Positions 44,249 through 55,559 of a stretch of DNA of 64,000 bases are shown piece after piece. The notes beneath the pieces were generated by a model that did no database searches, was not told the origin of the DNA, and worked only from the letters and a program-made list of their open reading frames with translations. Within the stretch, counting starts at the first letter, position 1. Every line of letters starts with the position of its first letter. The translations under genes were made by a program, and so were the position numbers. Where the stretch lies: positions 277,795,164 to 277,859,163 of the forward strand of contig OZ010799.1 in assembly GCA_963932465.1 (NCBI GenBank), given 5' to 3'. The stretch comes from Maratus speciosus. Lineage: Eukaryota; Arthropoda; Arachnida; Araneae; Salticidae.

Positions 44249-45749
44249 TTAAAATACAACCTATATCAATCAAATAATTGAAAAATTAGGCTTAACTCAT
44301 AATTATTTTACGTTTAGAATTACATAATTTTTATTATTATTTAGAGTAAAATCAAGGGATTATTTAAAAAAAAAACTATTTGTAATTACACATTTGGATT
44401 ACTTCAATAAGTTTTAATCTTCTCAAAAATATTTTTTAGCGTGAAATTTTTTTTAAATACGAGCTTTAAAATGCAACTTTTAAAAATACAAACAATTTCA
44501 GTCAAATAATCGAAAAATTATGCTTCACTCATAATTATTTTATATTTGCAATTACATAATATTTATTATTTAGAGTAAAATCAAGTGATTATTTGAACAA
44601 AAGCTATTTGTAAATACTCTTTTGGATTAGTACAATAAGTTTAATTCTTCTCAAAAATATGTCGTACCATAAAGGTTTTTTATAAAAAAAAAATGTAATT
44701 ACACTTTATTATACTACCTTTTTAAATACAAACTATGATAAATCTAACAGCCAAAAATTAAAAAATTATGCTTCAGTCATGATTATTTTACATTTACAAT
44801 TACATAATATTTATTATTATTCAGAGTAAAATCATGGGATTATTTAGACAAAAACTATTTGCAATTACACTTTTGGATTAAGTTTTAATCTTCTCAAAAT
44901 TATATTTTAATATATTTTAGCATGAAGATTTTTTTTTTTTAATTCAAGTTTTAAAATACAAGCTGTATCAAATAATTGAAAAAATATGCTTATCTCATAA
45001 TTATTTTACGTTTAGAAATACATAATTTTTATTATTATTTAGGGTAAAATCAAAGGATTATTAAAAAAAAAAAAAAAAAAAAAAAAAACTATTTGTAATT
45101 ACACTTTTGGATTACTCCAATAAGCTTTAATCTTCTCAAAAATATAGTTTAACGTGAAGGTTTTTTTCTTTTTTTTTTTTTAATACAAGCTTTAAAATAC
45201 AAGTTTTAAAATACGAACTATATCGGCCAAATAATTGAAAAATTATGCTTCAGTCATGATTATTTTACATTTACAATTATATAATATTTATTATTATTTA
45301 GAGTTAAATCAAGGGATTATTTAAACAAAAACTATTTGTATATACGCTTTTGTATTAGTACAATAAGTTTTAATCTTCCCCAAATTATATTTTAATATAT
45401 TTTAGCATGAAGATTTTTTTAATACAAGATTTAAAATAAAAGCTATATCAGTCAAATGATTGAAGAACTGTGCTTCCCTCATAATTATTTTACATTAAAT
45501 TTAAGGTAAAACTATTTTTAGCAATGGACTTAAAAAAAAAAAAAGAAAAAAATTACTAATAATACAGTGCAAATGTACTTTTAACAAACTAGTTGGATAT
45601 GCCAACCCCAAAACCTTCTTATATTTCATGCGTGTTAATAATTCAAAATTCGCTATTACAGTGCCAAAATTAAATGACAATTCTATGCCCTCATGAGCAT
45701 TGTAAAGGTATATAGGTTCGTTGAATTGGATGCATTTAACAAGGAGTTA

Positions 45750-46510
45750 CAGTAAAAGCTCTCTAAAGCAACTACGTTCCGTTCAAATAAAAATTGGTTG
45801 CTCCGAGAGGTGGTCTCTTAATGGAGGTTTTGTTTAAATCTGGATTTTAATTGTTGAAAAAAGGTAACAATTAATGTTACTAAAATTTATTTTTTCACAT
45901 TAGGAAAATATATAAAAATTTAAGTATCAAAACAAAAGTTAATTAAATAAGTTAATTACTGCAGAATTTAAAAAATTTATTTTACGGTTTGATCTTTTAT
46001 AATTTTTATTTCCAAGTCCTTTCGAAGTTCAATAAATATAAATGCAATTTTTTTTTTTGGACGGGAACAAATAATGACGATTTTATTAATTTATCTATTT
46101 CTTTGAGAGTTTCCCAACAGAATAGGGCAGGGTAGTTTATTGAACATCATTCTTAATTCGTCATCAGAGTTAAATTTTTTGCCTAAAAAGGCACAAAGGG
46201 GTTTAAACACTTAAAAGTTACCGGGATTAAAAAAAAAATATATATATATATCTAAACTTAGTTTAGAAGTTTGATGAATAATGCGCTCTCCGGAATTATT
46301 TTTCTAATAAAACCTTCTTCAAACGACCAGGAAAAAACGGAATTTTCTTCAAAGAAATGGGTAGCTCATGGAGGGAGTTCTTCTGGAATGGTCTCTGAAT
46401 GGAGGTAAAATTAGTATTGAGCCTATGGGAATAAATTTAATTCCATGAAAAAATTGTCGTTCAGGGAGCTGGTCGCTAAATGGAGGTGGTCGCACGGGGA
46501 GGTTTCACTG
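45750..46510 (+). mobile_element. pogo-like MITE, family copy 2
   Basis: Tips CAGTAAAAGCTC and GAGGTTTCACTG, with TA on both sides. It follows copy 1 (20297-21066) and copy 3 (53620-54365) throughout, including TTTCTTTGAGAGTTTCCCAA and CTCCGGAATTATTTTTCTAA. A short TA-repeat expansion lies near 46238-46250. Confidence 0.85.
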
Positions 46511-47030
46511 TATAAGTATCGCACTGTTTCAAAAAATCATGGAATTTCCGAGCTTCGTAATAATTATTGGCTTTTCCATTTAAAAACGAAGTGACATATT
46601 TGCGTAAATGAACAGTAATTAGTTATTAAAATATTCCCTGGTGATGGCCTGGGGGAAAATGCAAGCCGAAAAGTAAGAAGTTTTAAATTAAATGAATATT
46701 TTTAACTTGTAGCATCTGTTTTATTGTTTTAGTCGACTTTTTAAGTAGAACAATGTGCTTTTTAAAGTTCATATTGTGTATTTTATGCATATATATATAC
46801 ATTTTTTGATTTACAAATTTATTATTTAAAATTAAATTTGGCTTTAGCTATTTAAAACATTTTACACAATTGCAATACTCAGTAGTGTTAAAAAAAAAAG
46901 TGATGAAATAATTAATATTCCCTTACAAGAATGATTTGTATAGTCGAAAATTTTATTGGGAGAGTCCACTTCAATTTCATCGGAAAAATAAATAGGGAGA
47001 GGAGGAATAATAGTAAGAATAAATATATTA
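46511..47030. other. AT-rich DNA, nothing recognised
   Basis: No exon or repeat ends identified. The minus-strand frame 46862-47155 has hydrophobic stretches but overlaps the Tigger-like tip and has no domain I know. Confidence 0.5.
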
Positions 47031-47570
47031 CAGTATAACTTCAAAAATCCGGCATCATCAGGACCGAGAATATGCCGGATTTTTGAAGGAATGTCAAAAG
47101 TAGTAACTAGGAATATCAAAAGTAGTACTATATTCTTAATGGTGCCTTTAGCCATAATTTAATTCATTATCAAGAGATAATTATGTAAGAAAAAAAGAAA
47201 AGAAAATATAAAAATAAACTTACATTAATTGATATTTTATATGTTACAGAAAAAAAAATCTAATAAAGACTGAAACTATTTATTTTCGTGTAATTTCGGA
47301 AACATGGATGTCAATTTTGTTTATTTCAATTTTGTTGGCCGTTCTTTAACAAGTTTTTCTTGTATTTTATACAAATGTAGAATCTCTATTTCGGAAATAC
47401 AGTCTTGTTCTCTAAAGCAGATATTAATTCTTCAGTCATGTTTATGCATTTTTCTAGTGATACCTTTTCTTATGCCTGTTGTTCATCTTTGTCTTCAGAG
47501 CTGTTACTAGCGTTATCTGGGGTTCTGTTTAGCACGGCGTCAGATGAGAGACTTAAAGAACTTGTGTACC
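47031..47570 (-). mobile_element. Tigger/pogo-like 3' end (partial element)
   Basis: TA followed by CAGTATAACTTCAAAAATCC at 47031 is a Tigger-type tip. Just inside is a hairpin, AAAAATCCGGCAT pairing with ATGCCGGATTTTT (47044-47085). Further right, on the minus strand, lies what looks like the acidic C-terminus of a Tigger transposase (next entry). The arrangement is that of an element whose 3' end is at 47031 and whose 5' part is missing. Confidence 0.5.
47300..47570 (-). pseudogene. Possible Tigger transposase C-terminal remnant
   Basis: Minus-strand translation with one or two stops gives an acidic Ser/Asp/Glu-rich piece (NASNSSEDKDEQQA), then INMTEELISALENK and, after a frame break, LYKIQEKLVKERPTK. 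An acidic linker followed by a short helical tail ending in a basic KERP-like motif resembles C-termini of Tigger/pogo transposases. The DDE domain is not present, so the call depends on composition and the adjacent tip. Confidence 0.35.
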
Positions 47571-47636
47571 GTCAGTCACCGGTGACTCGTGGCGCTTAAC
47601 GGGTTAATGACAAAGCCCGAATGAAACGCACCTCAA

Positions 47637-47870
47637 TGGTTATTGAACAGCATTTAATGCATCTCCATACCTATAAGGGGGGACCCAGTTCTGTCGCCAA
47701 ATGTGGCCAATTTTGTCGCCAACTTGGCGATATCTCTAATATTTCGCCAAATTCCCATAGACCGCCATTGTAAACCAATAGGGTTTACTTGCTTACAGAA
47801 AATCAACAAATTGAGATATTTTAATGCAACAAACACTAATATTAGCTTAAGGAATTATATTAATTATATT
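47637..47870. repeat. Dispersed repeat with GCCAACTTGGCGATAT words, copy 2
   Basis: Same orientation and over most of its length the same sequence as 39011-39305, 8.6 kb upstream, with one palindromic segment fewer. Confidence 0.75.
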
Positions 47871-49250
47871 TAAGGGAGTCCAAGTAAATTAAATTATGAA
47901 TAAAAGTAACATGATACAATGCTTAGCATGCTTTCCCAAACATAAAATTTAAGGGAGACCAAACTGGTTGCCAAGGGCGGCTAGTTAAATTTTTATTTTT
48001 GTCCATGTTGTGTTTCCTCCATATTAATTTCATGGGAGCAAAGGGAATGCAATAGCTTTCCCGAGAGTCCACATTTCTTAAGTCAAGGAAAGGAAGTAGA
48101 ATTTTTAAATATTTCATTCTTGGCCTCGTAATGAAAGCGGCGCTCATTCTGACTTTAAATATTTCAATATTCACATCTTTGTTCTATATATATTTTTAAA
48201 GAAACTCTTTCTTTGTTGGAATTTTGAGCAGTATTACAATACTTTATGTTGGTATTTAACCGGGACATGAGAAGAAACTTCGCCCCCAATTAAATTACCA
48301 TTTTTTAAAATTCTTATTTTTTCAAAGAATGCAAAATTGGAGTACAGATGTAAAAGAAAGGTGGTATTTTATTTATTTATTTTAATTATGTAATATTGTG
48401 TTTTCTTGGATATAAATCCTAGCATATTTTTCTCCTATTGTAAGTAAAATGCAAGAAAAACCGTTCCACTTTCTTAAAATGGCCTTTTCTATTACACCAT
48501 CCTGATTTTAAACATGCGCCCAAGCAGATCATGATACGGAATTTAAGCAATAGGTAAATTAAATTAATCATCTTCAAACCCGATATATATATTCATAAGA
48601 TTGCTCAATGCTCATGCTAAACATTTAGCTAACCACTGTTATTTTCTTCTGTTTTCAATAGAAGAATGTATTGTAATGGAAAAAAAAAATCGACGATTTC
48701 ACACGTTTTACGGGTCAAAGGTCCCCCAAAACACGTTTATACAAAATGTCTGTCTGTCCGTGTGTCGCCATTGTACCATCAAAAACAAAAGTGTATGAAT
48801 TTATGCATAGAATTGAATCAAATATTTTGTGCATGTTTTTAGCTATGGCTAGCAGGTCCTGCTTCAATTTGGAAATATTCCACCGGAATATTTCTAATTT
48901 TCCGGGAGTGCTGTAATAACAATTTTTGTACAATTTTCTCGATTTTTCCGTAGTTCTATTGTACATCCGCGTTTCGTGCTGCGATGAGAACTTAACTTCG
49001 TATCCTGCTAAGCCGGCTATTCGCAAACAGCTGAAGTACAACAGAATAGCGGAAAACTATTGATTTTAATAAACATCACGATTGAAATTAACTCATTTTT
49101 TCATTGACTGAAGCAGAAATTCAAGAGGAAAATCAATGTCGGTATAGTATTGAACTTATAATAATGAGGATTAACATTTGTAATTGCTTTTCGAAATATT
49201 AAGATGTATGAGATAGAAGTAAGTTTTGGGATTGGCACATCCAACTAGTT
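47871..49250. other. Intergenic DNA, no gene supported
   Basis: A weak GTCTGTCTGTCCGTG word near 48748 recalls the satellite leader at 4938. The frames at 47923-48174 (minus), 48601-48798 (plus) and 48715-49041 (minus) show no recognisable domains or splice context. Confidence 0.45.
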
Positions 49251-49253
49251 ATA

Positions 49254-49607
49254 CAGTGTTATTCTAAATGATGGACTCATTTTCAAAAAATTGTATTTAT
49301 TAAAGTACAAATCCAAAATGAACAATCTTTATACCAATGAAAAGAGGAAGTTTTTTTAAGACATTATAAATGTTCAATGTGCCAACCGTTAATACCGAAT
49401 TTAGTGCGAAATGACCGCTGCACTGCAGTTTGCGACTCACTTCATGCGAACTCAAGAACGCAGAAGACCTTGTGCTCCACATCAGCCATCTAGTTTGGCT
49501 ATCGCGTAGATGTTTGCCGTTCGTTGGTATAAAGATTGTTCCTTTTGGATTTGTACTTTAATAAATACAATTTTTTGAAAAGGAGTCCATCATTTAGAAT
49601 AACCCTG
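49254..49607. mobile_element. 354-bp mariner-type MITE
   Basis: CAGTGTTATTCTAAATGATG at 49254 is matched by the reverse complement of CATCATTTAGAATAACCCTG ending at 49607. The arms extend about 85 bp (to AATCTTTATACCAATGAA on the left). TA flanks both ends. The interior retains a fragment homologous to the transposase tail at 50468-50576 (TATCGCGTAGATGTTTGCC), so this is an internally deleted relative of that element. Confidence 0.85.
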
Positions 49608-49688
49608 TATAATATAGAGTAATCACCTGCGAAGATAATCGTTAAAGTATTATAGTTTTAGAAATGCTGGCAGCTAAGTTTTTATTTA

Positions 49689-49863
49689 CCGTAATTTCCG
49701 GTGTATAGCCCGCAGATCAAACAATTCAGTTCGAACCCAGAAATTTTATTCAGTATTTGAAGACCAATATTTACCATGATCTAAAAAGTTACATTTTATT
49801 TTTAAAATTTTCTGGGTCGAAACACGATTGTTTGATCTGCGGGCTATACACCCGAAATTACGG
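49689..49863. mobile_element. 175-bp MITE with CCGTAATTTC tips
   Basis: CCGTAATTTCCGGTGTATAG at 49689 continues through CCCGCAGATCAAACAAT and is repeated in reverse complement ending CGAAATTACGG at 49863, with TA outside. Arms are about 39 bp with two or three mismatches; the inner arms (GTTCGAACCCAGAAATTTTA versus TTTTCTGGGTCGAAACACGA) also pair. Confidence 0.82.
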
Positions 49864-50459
49864 TACTTTTAAAGGATTTTCATAAAGTGGAAAGAATAAC
49901 TCATTTTAAAAACTGTATTTTAACTTCTAACATGTGAATAAATTGTAGTTGATACAAAAATAAACGTAAATAAAAATGAATATGTATATATATCACACTA
50001 TATAATCTCTTTGAATAGGTTAAAATGAATCAGATATGCAGCAGCTACATAAAAAATTCTTCAAAACGAAAATGCAGAATATCATTTCGTTGATTTCTTC
50101 ATCAGACGAAACATGTGTCAGAGACTGTTGTGAAAGTGGCATGGATTCTTTTGATTTTTACAGAGTTCGTACGATAAGTTTTCGCTGATGAAGAGGAAGT
50201 TATTAAACCTTCGTTTCTAGATTTTTACAAAAACAAGATATTTCATATATTTTTATTGTTTATAAAAGTATACTTTAAAAATGTACATGAAGCATGCGAA
50301 TACCAACGGAATAATCTTGTTATATCTTTATAAAACTGAAATTTCAAATGCATGCAAGAAGCATAATAATTCAAGAAGAATAACCCTATCTCACTCATAA
50401 CTGACAGTGAAACGAAATCGCGGTCTATTCCCTCTACCGGCCGCTTCTGAATCATCACC

Positions 50460-50695
50460 GCTTTGAAAGCCGTGCACTCAGTAACAGCAGATACGCTTTC
50501 TCGTGTGTGGGACGAGTTTAGCTATCGCGTAGATGTTTGCCATGCAGCAAACAGTGGACACATTGACCATTTATAATGTCTTAATAAAAACTTTGAAACT
50601 TCCTCTTTTCATTGGTATAAAGATTGTTCATTCTGGATTTGTACTTTAATAAATACAATATTTTTAAAATGGGTCCATCATTTAGAATAACCCTG
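50460..50695 (+). mobile_element. 3' end of a mariner-like element
   Basis: The right tip CATCATTTAGAATAACCCTG ends at 50695 before TA, identical to the right tip of the MITE at 49254-49607. Upstream lies the C-terminal coding tail (next entry). The 5' part of the element is not visible in the flanking sequence. Confidence 0.65.
50468..50576 (+). pseudogene. Mariner-like transposase C-terminal fragment
   Basis: The frame reads SVTADTLSRVWDEFSYRVDV, then CHAANSGHIDHL and a stop at 50574-50576. VW-E-YR-DVC followed by GHIEHL and the stop is the ending of a widespread arthropod mariner-like transposase group with a DUF4817-type N-terminus. Only this tail remains. Confidence 0.5.
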
Positions 50696-50717
50696 TATAT
50701 TGCAAATATATAAGATA

Positions 50718-52016
50718 GGGGAGAGGGGGGTACCTTTGAACTGGGGCACCTTTGAACACTGTAAATATTTTCCTTTAAATAAATTATATTTTTTAAATAT
50801 ATACGGCAGCACAGTACTACTGCTTCAATGTAACAAGAATACAAAGCTTTACTATTTTGCATGCACACTACTGTCTAAGCAAGATAGATATGTATATTTT
50901 GCTTTCTTGAATCTAAACTTAACAAAATAAAGTTGTAAGCTTTTTGTTGATAATCTTGTATCCCTAAAATTATAATTTACTATTTAATACCTAAATAAAG
51001 ATGTTAGCTTTAACTTATAAAGTTTGTTTTATTCAAATTCTCAAACCTAATTGGGTAAATAGTTGTAATGCTAAACTCCATGTGATGGGGCACCATTGAA
51101 CAGAAAAGTTGGGGCACCATTGAACAATTAAAACTATGAAGTGAAGAGTTATAGATGTATCTAAATATTATTGTTGTTGAATTTTTTTTTTTAAATATGA
51201 AAATTAAGAGATTAATTGTTTTTATACTTAATATGAAAGTTGTACTGGTGCAGGGCTTCAACTACAGGCAAATTCAGGACACACAACAATAATTCATGAT
51301 TTAGCAGATTTGTCTAACAAACCCTATATTGTTTCATTTACAATGGTAAACATTATTTTTGGATTTCATAAAACAGGGTTTTATCCTTTTCTATAACAAT
51401 TTGAATGAAAATTATTTCCTTTTAGTTCAATTTCATGCAAAAAGAACTCTTCATTACATTGGTCAGATTAAATTACGTAATGTCAGGTTTCTTCGTAAAA
51501 AGGAACATACGATATATTTTCCAGAGGCATCAGACATCAATTTGGTGGATTTTAAGGATATTATATAAAAAAATTGCCACAATTAAACATAATTGGAGGG
51601 ATCCTCCGTTGTGTCTCAACAATGTGGCTTTGATAGATACAAATTTGGTTAAATAATAAAAAATTAGTAATTTCAGTTAAATGTAATTGTGTAATTTTAT
51701 TCTTATTATTTTATATTTTGAAAAGATATGCAGTTTTTAATAAAAACTGTCAATATTTTCATATTTTGTTTATTTGTTCAAAGGTGCCCCTAGCCTGTTC
51801 AAAGGTACCCCTACATGGGGCAGGTTTGAACAGAAAACTTTCAGCTTTTTAAAGCCTCACAGCATATTAAATTTATATTAATAACTGTAATTTTTTATTT
51901 CATATGATGCAGAATTACATTCTTTCTCTCACGAAATATTTAAAATTCAATAAATATAATTCAAGTAAGAAATATGTGGATTTTTTTGAAAATTGTTCAA
52001 AGGTGCCCCCCTCCCC
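50718..52016. mobile_element. 1.3-kb element with GGGGCACCTTTGAAC motifs
   Basis: Tips GGGGAGAGGGGGGTACC at 50718 and, from the right, GGGGAGGGGGGCACCTTTG at 52016 are inverted, with TA outside both. GGGGCACC(T/A)TTGAAC recurs at about 50743, 51087 and 51110, and in inverse form near 51778, 51800, 51820 and 51996. It parallels the 37324 element, which repeats GGTAACTTTGA in the same way. Frames inside (51359-51656) are short; no transposase domain recognised. Confidence 0.8.
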
Positions 52017-52024
52017 TACTATTG

Positions 52025-52156
52025 ATAATAAGAAATAATATTTCAATCAGAATTTTTGACAATTCAGAGTGAAAGTACATCAAAATAGACTTTTGGTAGA
52101 CTTTCACTCTGAAGTGTCAAAAAATTCTGATCCAAACATTATTTCTTATTATTTAT
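52025..52156. repeat. ~130-bp hairpin repeat
   Basis: AATAAGAAATAATATTTCAA, TCAGAATTTTTGAC and TCAGAGTGAAAGT are repeated in reverse complement (ACTTTCACTCTGA, GTCAAAAAATTCTGA, ATTATTTCTTATTATT) around a centre near 52090. It directly adjoins the 50718-52016 element. Possibly a tiny MITE; no flanking duplication is clear. Confidence 0.7.
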
Positions 52157-53617
52157 GGTACCTTATATATTTTCAATCTATAACAATGATTAATCAAATG
52201 TTAACGCTAACAATCTTATATATCTTATACGATAAGTTCACTGCTGCCATTGCGCATTTTCTAAGAGTTTTAGCAGTCTGATTTCAACTTTTGTAATTAT
52301 TTGATCGTAGGGTCAAGTAAACGGAGTTGGGCACTGTAGGCCCTGATCCTTCATGGATCGTACAGCCACAGGTTTAGTTTTAGTTTAATTATTTGATCAT
52401 AGCTATGGTCACAGTCATTTGATGTAATTATTTGACCTATTGATAAGAAATTCCGTTTCCAGCAGCACATTTACCACTCACGTTATCAATAAAATTAAAA
52501 AAATAATTAATACATCGAAAGGCTTAAAACTTCATTTTTAATTTGTATATTCTCTTATTATAGATAATCATTTGTATTGGTTTATAATAGTTATTAGGAT
52601 TAGCGAAGCAAATCCTGTACTAGGCTACATAAATTACATTTTGTCGTACACTTTACAAAGAAACTATTCAGTATTTTGACTGGAAATTAAACATAAAAAT
52701 AAATTATGATCTGTAGATTTGCACAATATTACTTTTTTTACAGAATAACCTTAAAAATTTATTATTTTAATTAATTTATTTTACACGTTTTTCCCTTACG
52801 GACGCATTATTGCAAATAAAAAATGATACACGTATATTTTCAGAAGAAAAAATAAATCATGGAGTTAGTAATTATAGATAGAATCATGATTAATTAAATA
52901 AATAAAATACATTTTCATTATTCCGCCAAAATATCTCAAAAACAGTCTTTTAAATTCAATTATGGAATGAAATATTTTTGGACTTGATAGAAATAAAATA
53001 TGATATGAAGATTCTGATAATATTATTTTCTTATCGAATGATTTAACAAAAAACATCTTTTATTATTTTGTTGAATATATTTTTCCAATATACGTATTTA
53101 TTTTTGTAAACGACAATGAAACCTGCGTATTTCTTGCAATAAATAAAAATCATTGATTGAGTCAGTAAAAATAAATAAAGTCATGAGTGATTAAGCACGT
53201 GAAATTTATAGTTGCATCAAAATATTTCATTTTTTTAAAAAAATATTTGAATAGGAAAGGAATTTATATGTCTGCATTTTACGAAGACGAAATCTTTTAA
53301 ATATTGAAAATAACTGCAGAATTTATGCTTCAAACCGTAAAAGTACATTAAACTTTCTTATATAAAAAAATGTATGTTATTGGAGGGGATAATATATATT
53401 TTAATAGAATACTTTATTAAGATTGGATGGAAATGTCGCATATTTTGGTGTTCATGCCTTTTAATCATATAATAGTTTCACGATTTCATTTATGAAATTT
53501 TTAAAATACTTTTTTCATGAAAATTGTAGCATATTTTTAATGAATTAAAATTTGTGAAAATTCAATTATAAAAATGTTTTTCACTGTTACGAATTCCATT
53601 ACACAATTCATTCTTAT
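52157..53617. other. AT-rich DNA, no gene seen
   Basis: Nothing recognised beyond a short less AT-rich patch near 52318-52372 (GTTGGGCACTGTAGGCCCTG). Frames are short and without domains. Confidence 0.5.
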
Positions 53618-53619
53618 TA

Positions 53620-54365
53620 CAGTAAAACCTCCCTAAAGCGACCACGTTCCGTTCCAATAAAAATTGGTCGCTCCGAGAGGTGGTCTCTTAATGGAGGTCA
53701 TGTTTAAATCTAGATTTTAATTGTTGAAAATAGGTAACAATTAATGTTACGAAAATTTATTTTTCACATTAGGAAAAAATATGAAAATTTAAGTGTTAAA
53801 ACAAAAGTTAATTACATACGTTAATTACAGCAGAGTTTAAAAAATGAATACATTGGCATTTGCTTTGATTTTACAGTTTCATCTTCTATAACTTTTATTT
53901 CGAAGTTCAGTAAATAAATGCAATTTTTTTTCTTTTTTGGACGAGAATAAATAATGACGCTTTCATTAATTTATTTCTTTGAGAGTTTCCTGACAGAATA
54001 GGGCAGGGTAGTTTATTGACCGTCATCCTCAATTTGTCATTAGAGTTAAATTCATTGCCTAAAAAGGCACAAAGGGGTTTAAACACTTATAAGTTACCGG
54101 AATAAATAAAAATTCTAAACTTAGTTTAGAAGTTTGATGAATAATGCGCTCTCCGGAATTCTTATTCTAATAAAAACTTCTTCAAGCAACCAGGGAGAAA
54201 TGGAATTTGTTTCATTTTCTTCAAAGAAATGGGTCGCTCTTGGAGGAAGTTCAACTGGGGTGGTCTCTGAATAGAGGTAAAATTAGTATTGAGCCTACTG
54301 GAATAAATTTCTTTCCATGAAAAAATGGTCGTTCAGGGAGGTGGTCGCACAGGGAAGTTTCACTG
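53620..54365 (+). mobile_element. pogo-like MITE, family copy 3
   Basis: Tips CAGTAAAACCTC and AAGTTTCACTG, with TA at 53618-53619 and 54366-54367. Same body and orientation as copies 1 and 2, with a small deletion in the right subterminal array (one GGTCGCTTAATGGAGG unit fewer). Confidence 0.85.
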
Positions 54366-55200
54366 TATGTGAAATCATTTACGCAGACGATACTTACGCA
54401 TTTTAAAAGAATTATATTATGATTATTTTAAAGTGGCAACAAAAGAATTGTAACAAAAATTAATTGTTAAATTCGTTATATAAAGTGTTATTCGAATTCG
54501 AAGGTTGAATAATAACAATAATATAATATGTTAATAATTTTTAGTATCAACGAGAGCAGATTTCAAATGTATTCCCAGAAAATAGGATTTTGAAGAAGAA
54601 ACTTTCTTCAAGCTCTCTTCGAATATATTATTCTAAGATTGCTATCAAAGATTATTTGATGTGAATTACAAAGATTGGAAACATACCTATTTCAAACCAT
54701 TTGAGAAAACAACAGAGGCTATTGGAAAATGTAAAAATATCTTTAAAAGAGCTTTTAGTTGAAAATTTAACAATACTTTGTAAAATTTTGCTTTGAAAAT
54801 ATTTTTATTTATACCAGATTTATATTATAAATAAAAAAATCCGAGGAAATTCTTAGTTATTTGGCTGAATTTACATTTCTAAAATTAAAATGCGCCAAAA
54901 CATAAAATAACGTTTTTGCTGAATAAAGATGCAAAAAAATAATAAAAAAGATTGATACTTTCAAGTATTTATCTTATTAAATAATGTCTTAATAATAATT
55001 AATAATTTATCTTATTAAATAAATGTCTCTTCGCGAATCCAAACAAAGCATGACTTTTGCTAGTATAAATATGTGCATGTTGCCAGCCATGTCGCCCGTC
55101 TTCTTGGCTGTTGTTGTCTGGTTTTGTTCTTACATTTGTTTAATGAAGTGTTTGTGTTTAAATTGATTTGTTTTAACGTTTATTTCAAAGTTTAACTGAA
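54366..55200. other. AT-rich DNA, no gene seen
   Basis: No exon, RNA gene or repeat end recognised. Confidence 0.5.
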
Positions 55201-55376
55201 CTATTGTTGTTTGGCTTTTTTTAGTTATGGTGTGTGGTTCGTGTTAACATTCGCAACTGGAGTTTTAAATATATATACACATATTACGAAAAAGATAAAC
55301 TATTTTGAGGTGCCTATAGAATTTTATCATCTCTTATCAACACGTTTCTACAATCCATCACAAAGGATTTTAGTAG

Positions 55377-55559
55377 TTGAGTTTGGGGCCCGCTGAAATT
55401 TCATTAGACCGTCCAATTTCCGTCATTAAATGGAAGGCTGGTGTCTACACAGTCCTTTTTGGTAGAAACTGTGAATATATCAAAGCAAACTACGCAGATT
55501 TAAGTGAGAAAAGGGTTGCACTGGGAAGTGCCCAAATGAAGAAAACGACAGCACAATAA
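55377..55559 (+). CDS. Unrecognised frame, possible terminal exon or retrocopy
   Basis: After an in-frame TAG the frame opens without ATG and runs 61 codons to TAA (55557-55559): SLGPAEISLDRPISVIKWKA near the start, then VYTVLFGRNCEYIKANYADL and SEKRVALGSAQMKKTTAQ. It is less AT-biased than the flanks. A possible splice acceptor (AAAGGATTTTAGTAG) precedes it, and AATAAA signals follow at 55555 and 55588, as for a last exon. A partly overlapping frame (55211-55396) ends at 55396 and could be joined by a frameshift. I do not recognise the protein. No linked upstream exon was found, and a decayed transposon frame is also possible. Confidence 0.3.
   Translation: MSLGPAEISLDRPISVIKWKAGVYTVLFGRNCEYIKANYADLSEKRVALGSAQMKKTTAQ

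Larger units (their letters stand above)
43060..45510 (+). repeat. Satellite array, ~220-255 bp monomers, split by piggyBac
   Basis: A word like TTATTATTTAGAGTAAAATC recurs near 43081, 44331, 44561, 44811, 45031 and 45285, with a fading unit near 45490. Each unit then has GGATTATTTAAACAAAAACT, TTTTGGATTAGTACAATAAG, CTTCTCAAAAATAT, GCATGAAGG plus T-run, and TACAAGCTTTAAAATACAA. Removing the 1007-bp piggyBac element and one TTAA puts 43081 and 44331 about 239 bp apart, the array period. Confidence 0.85.
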
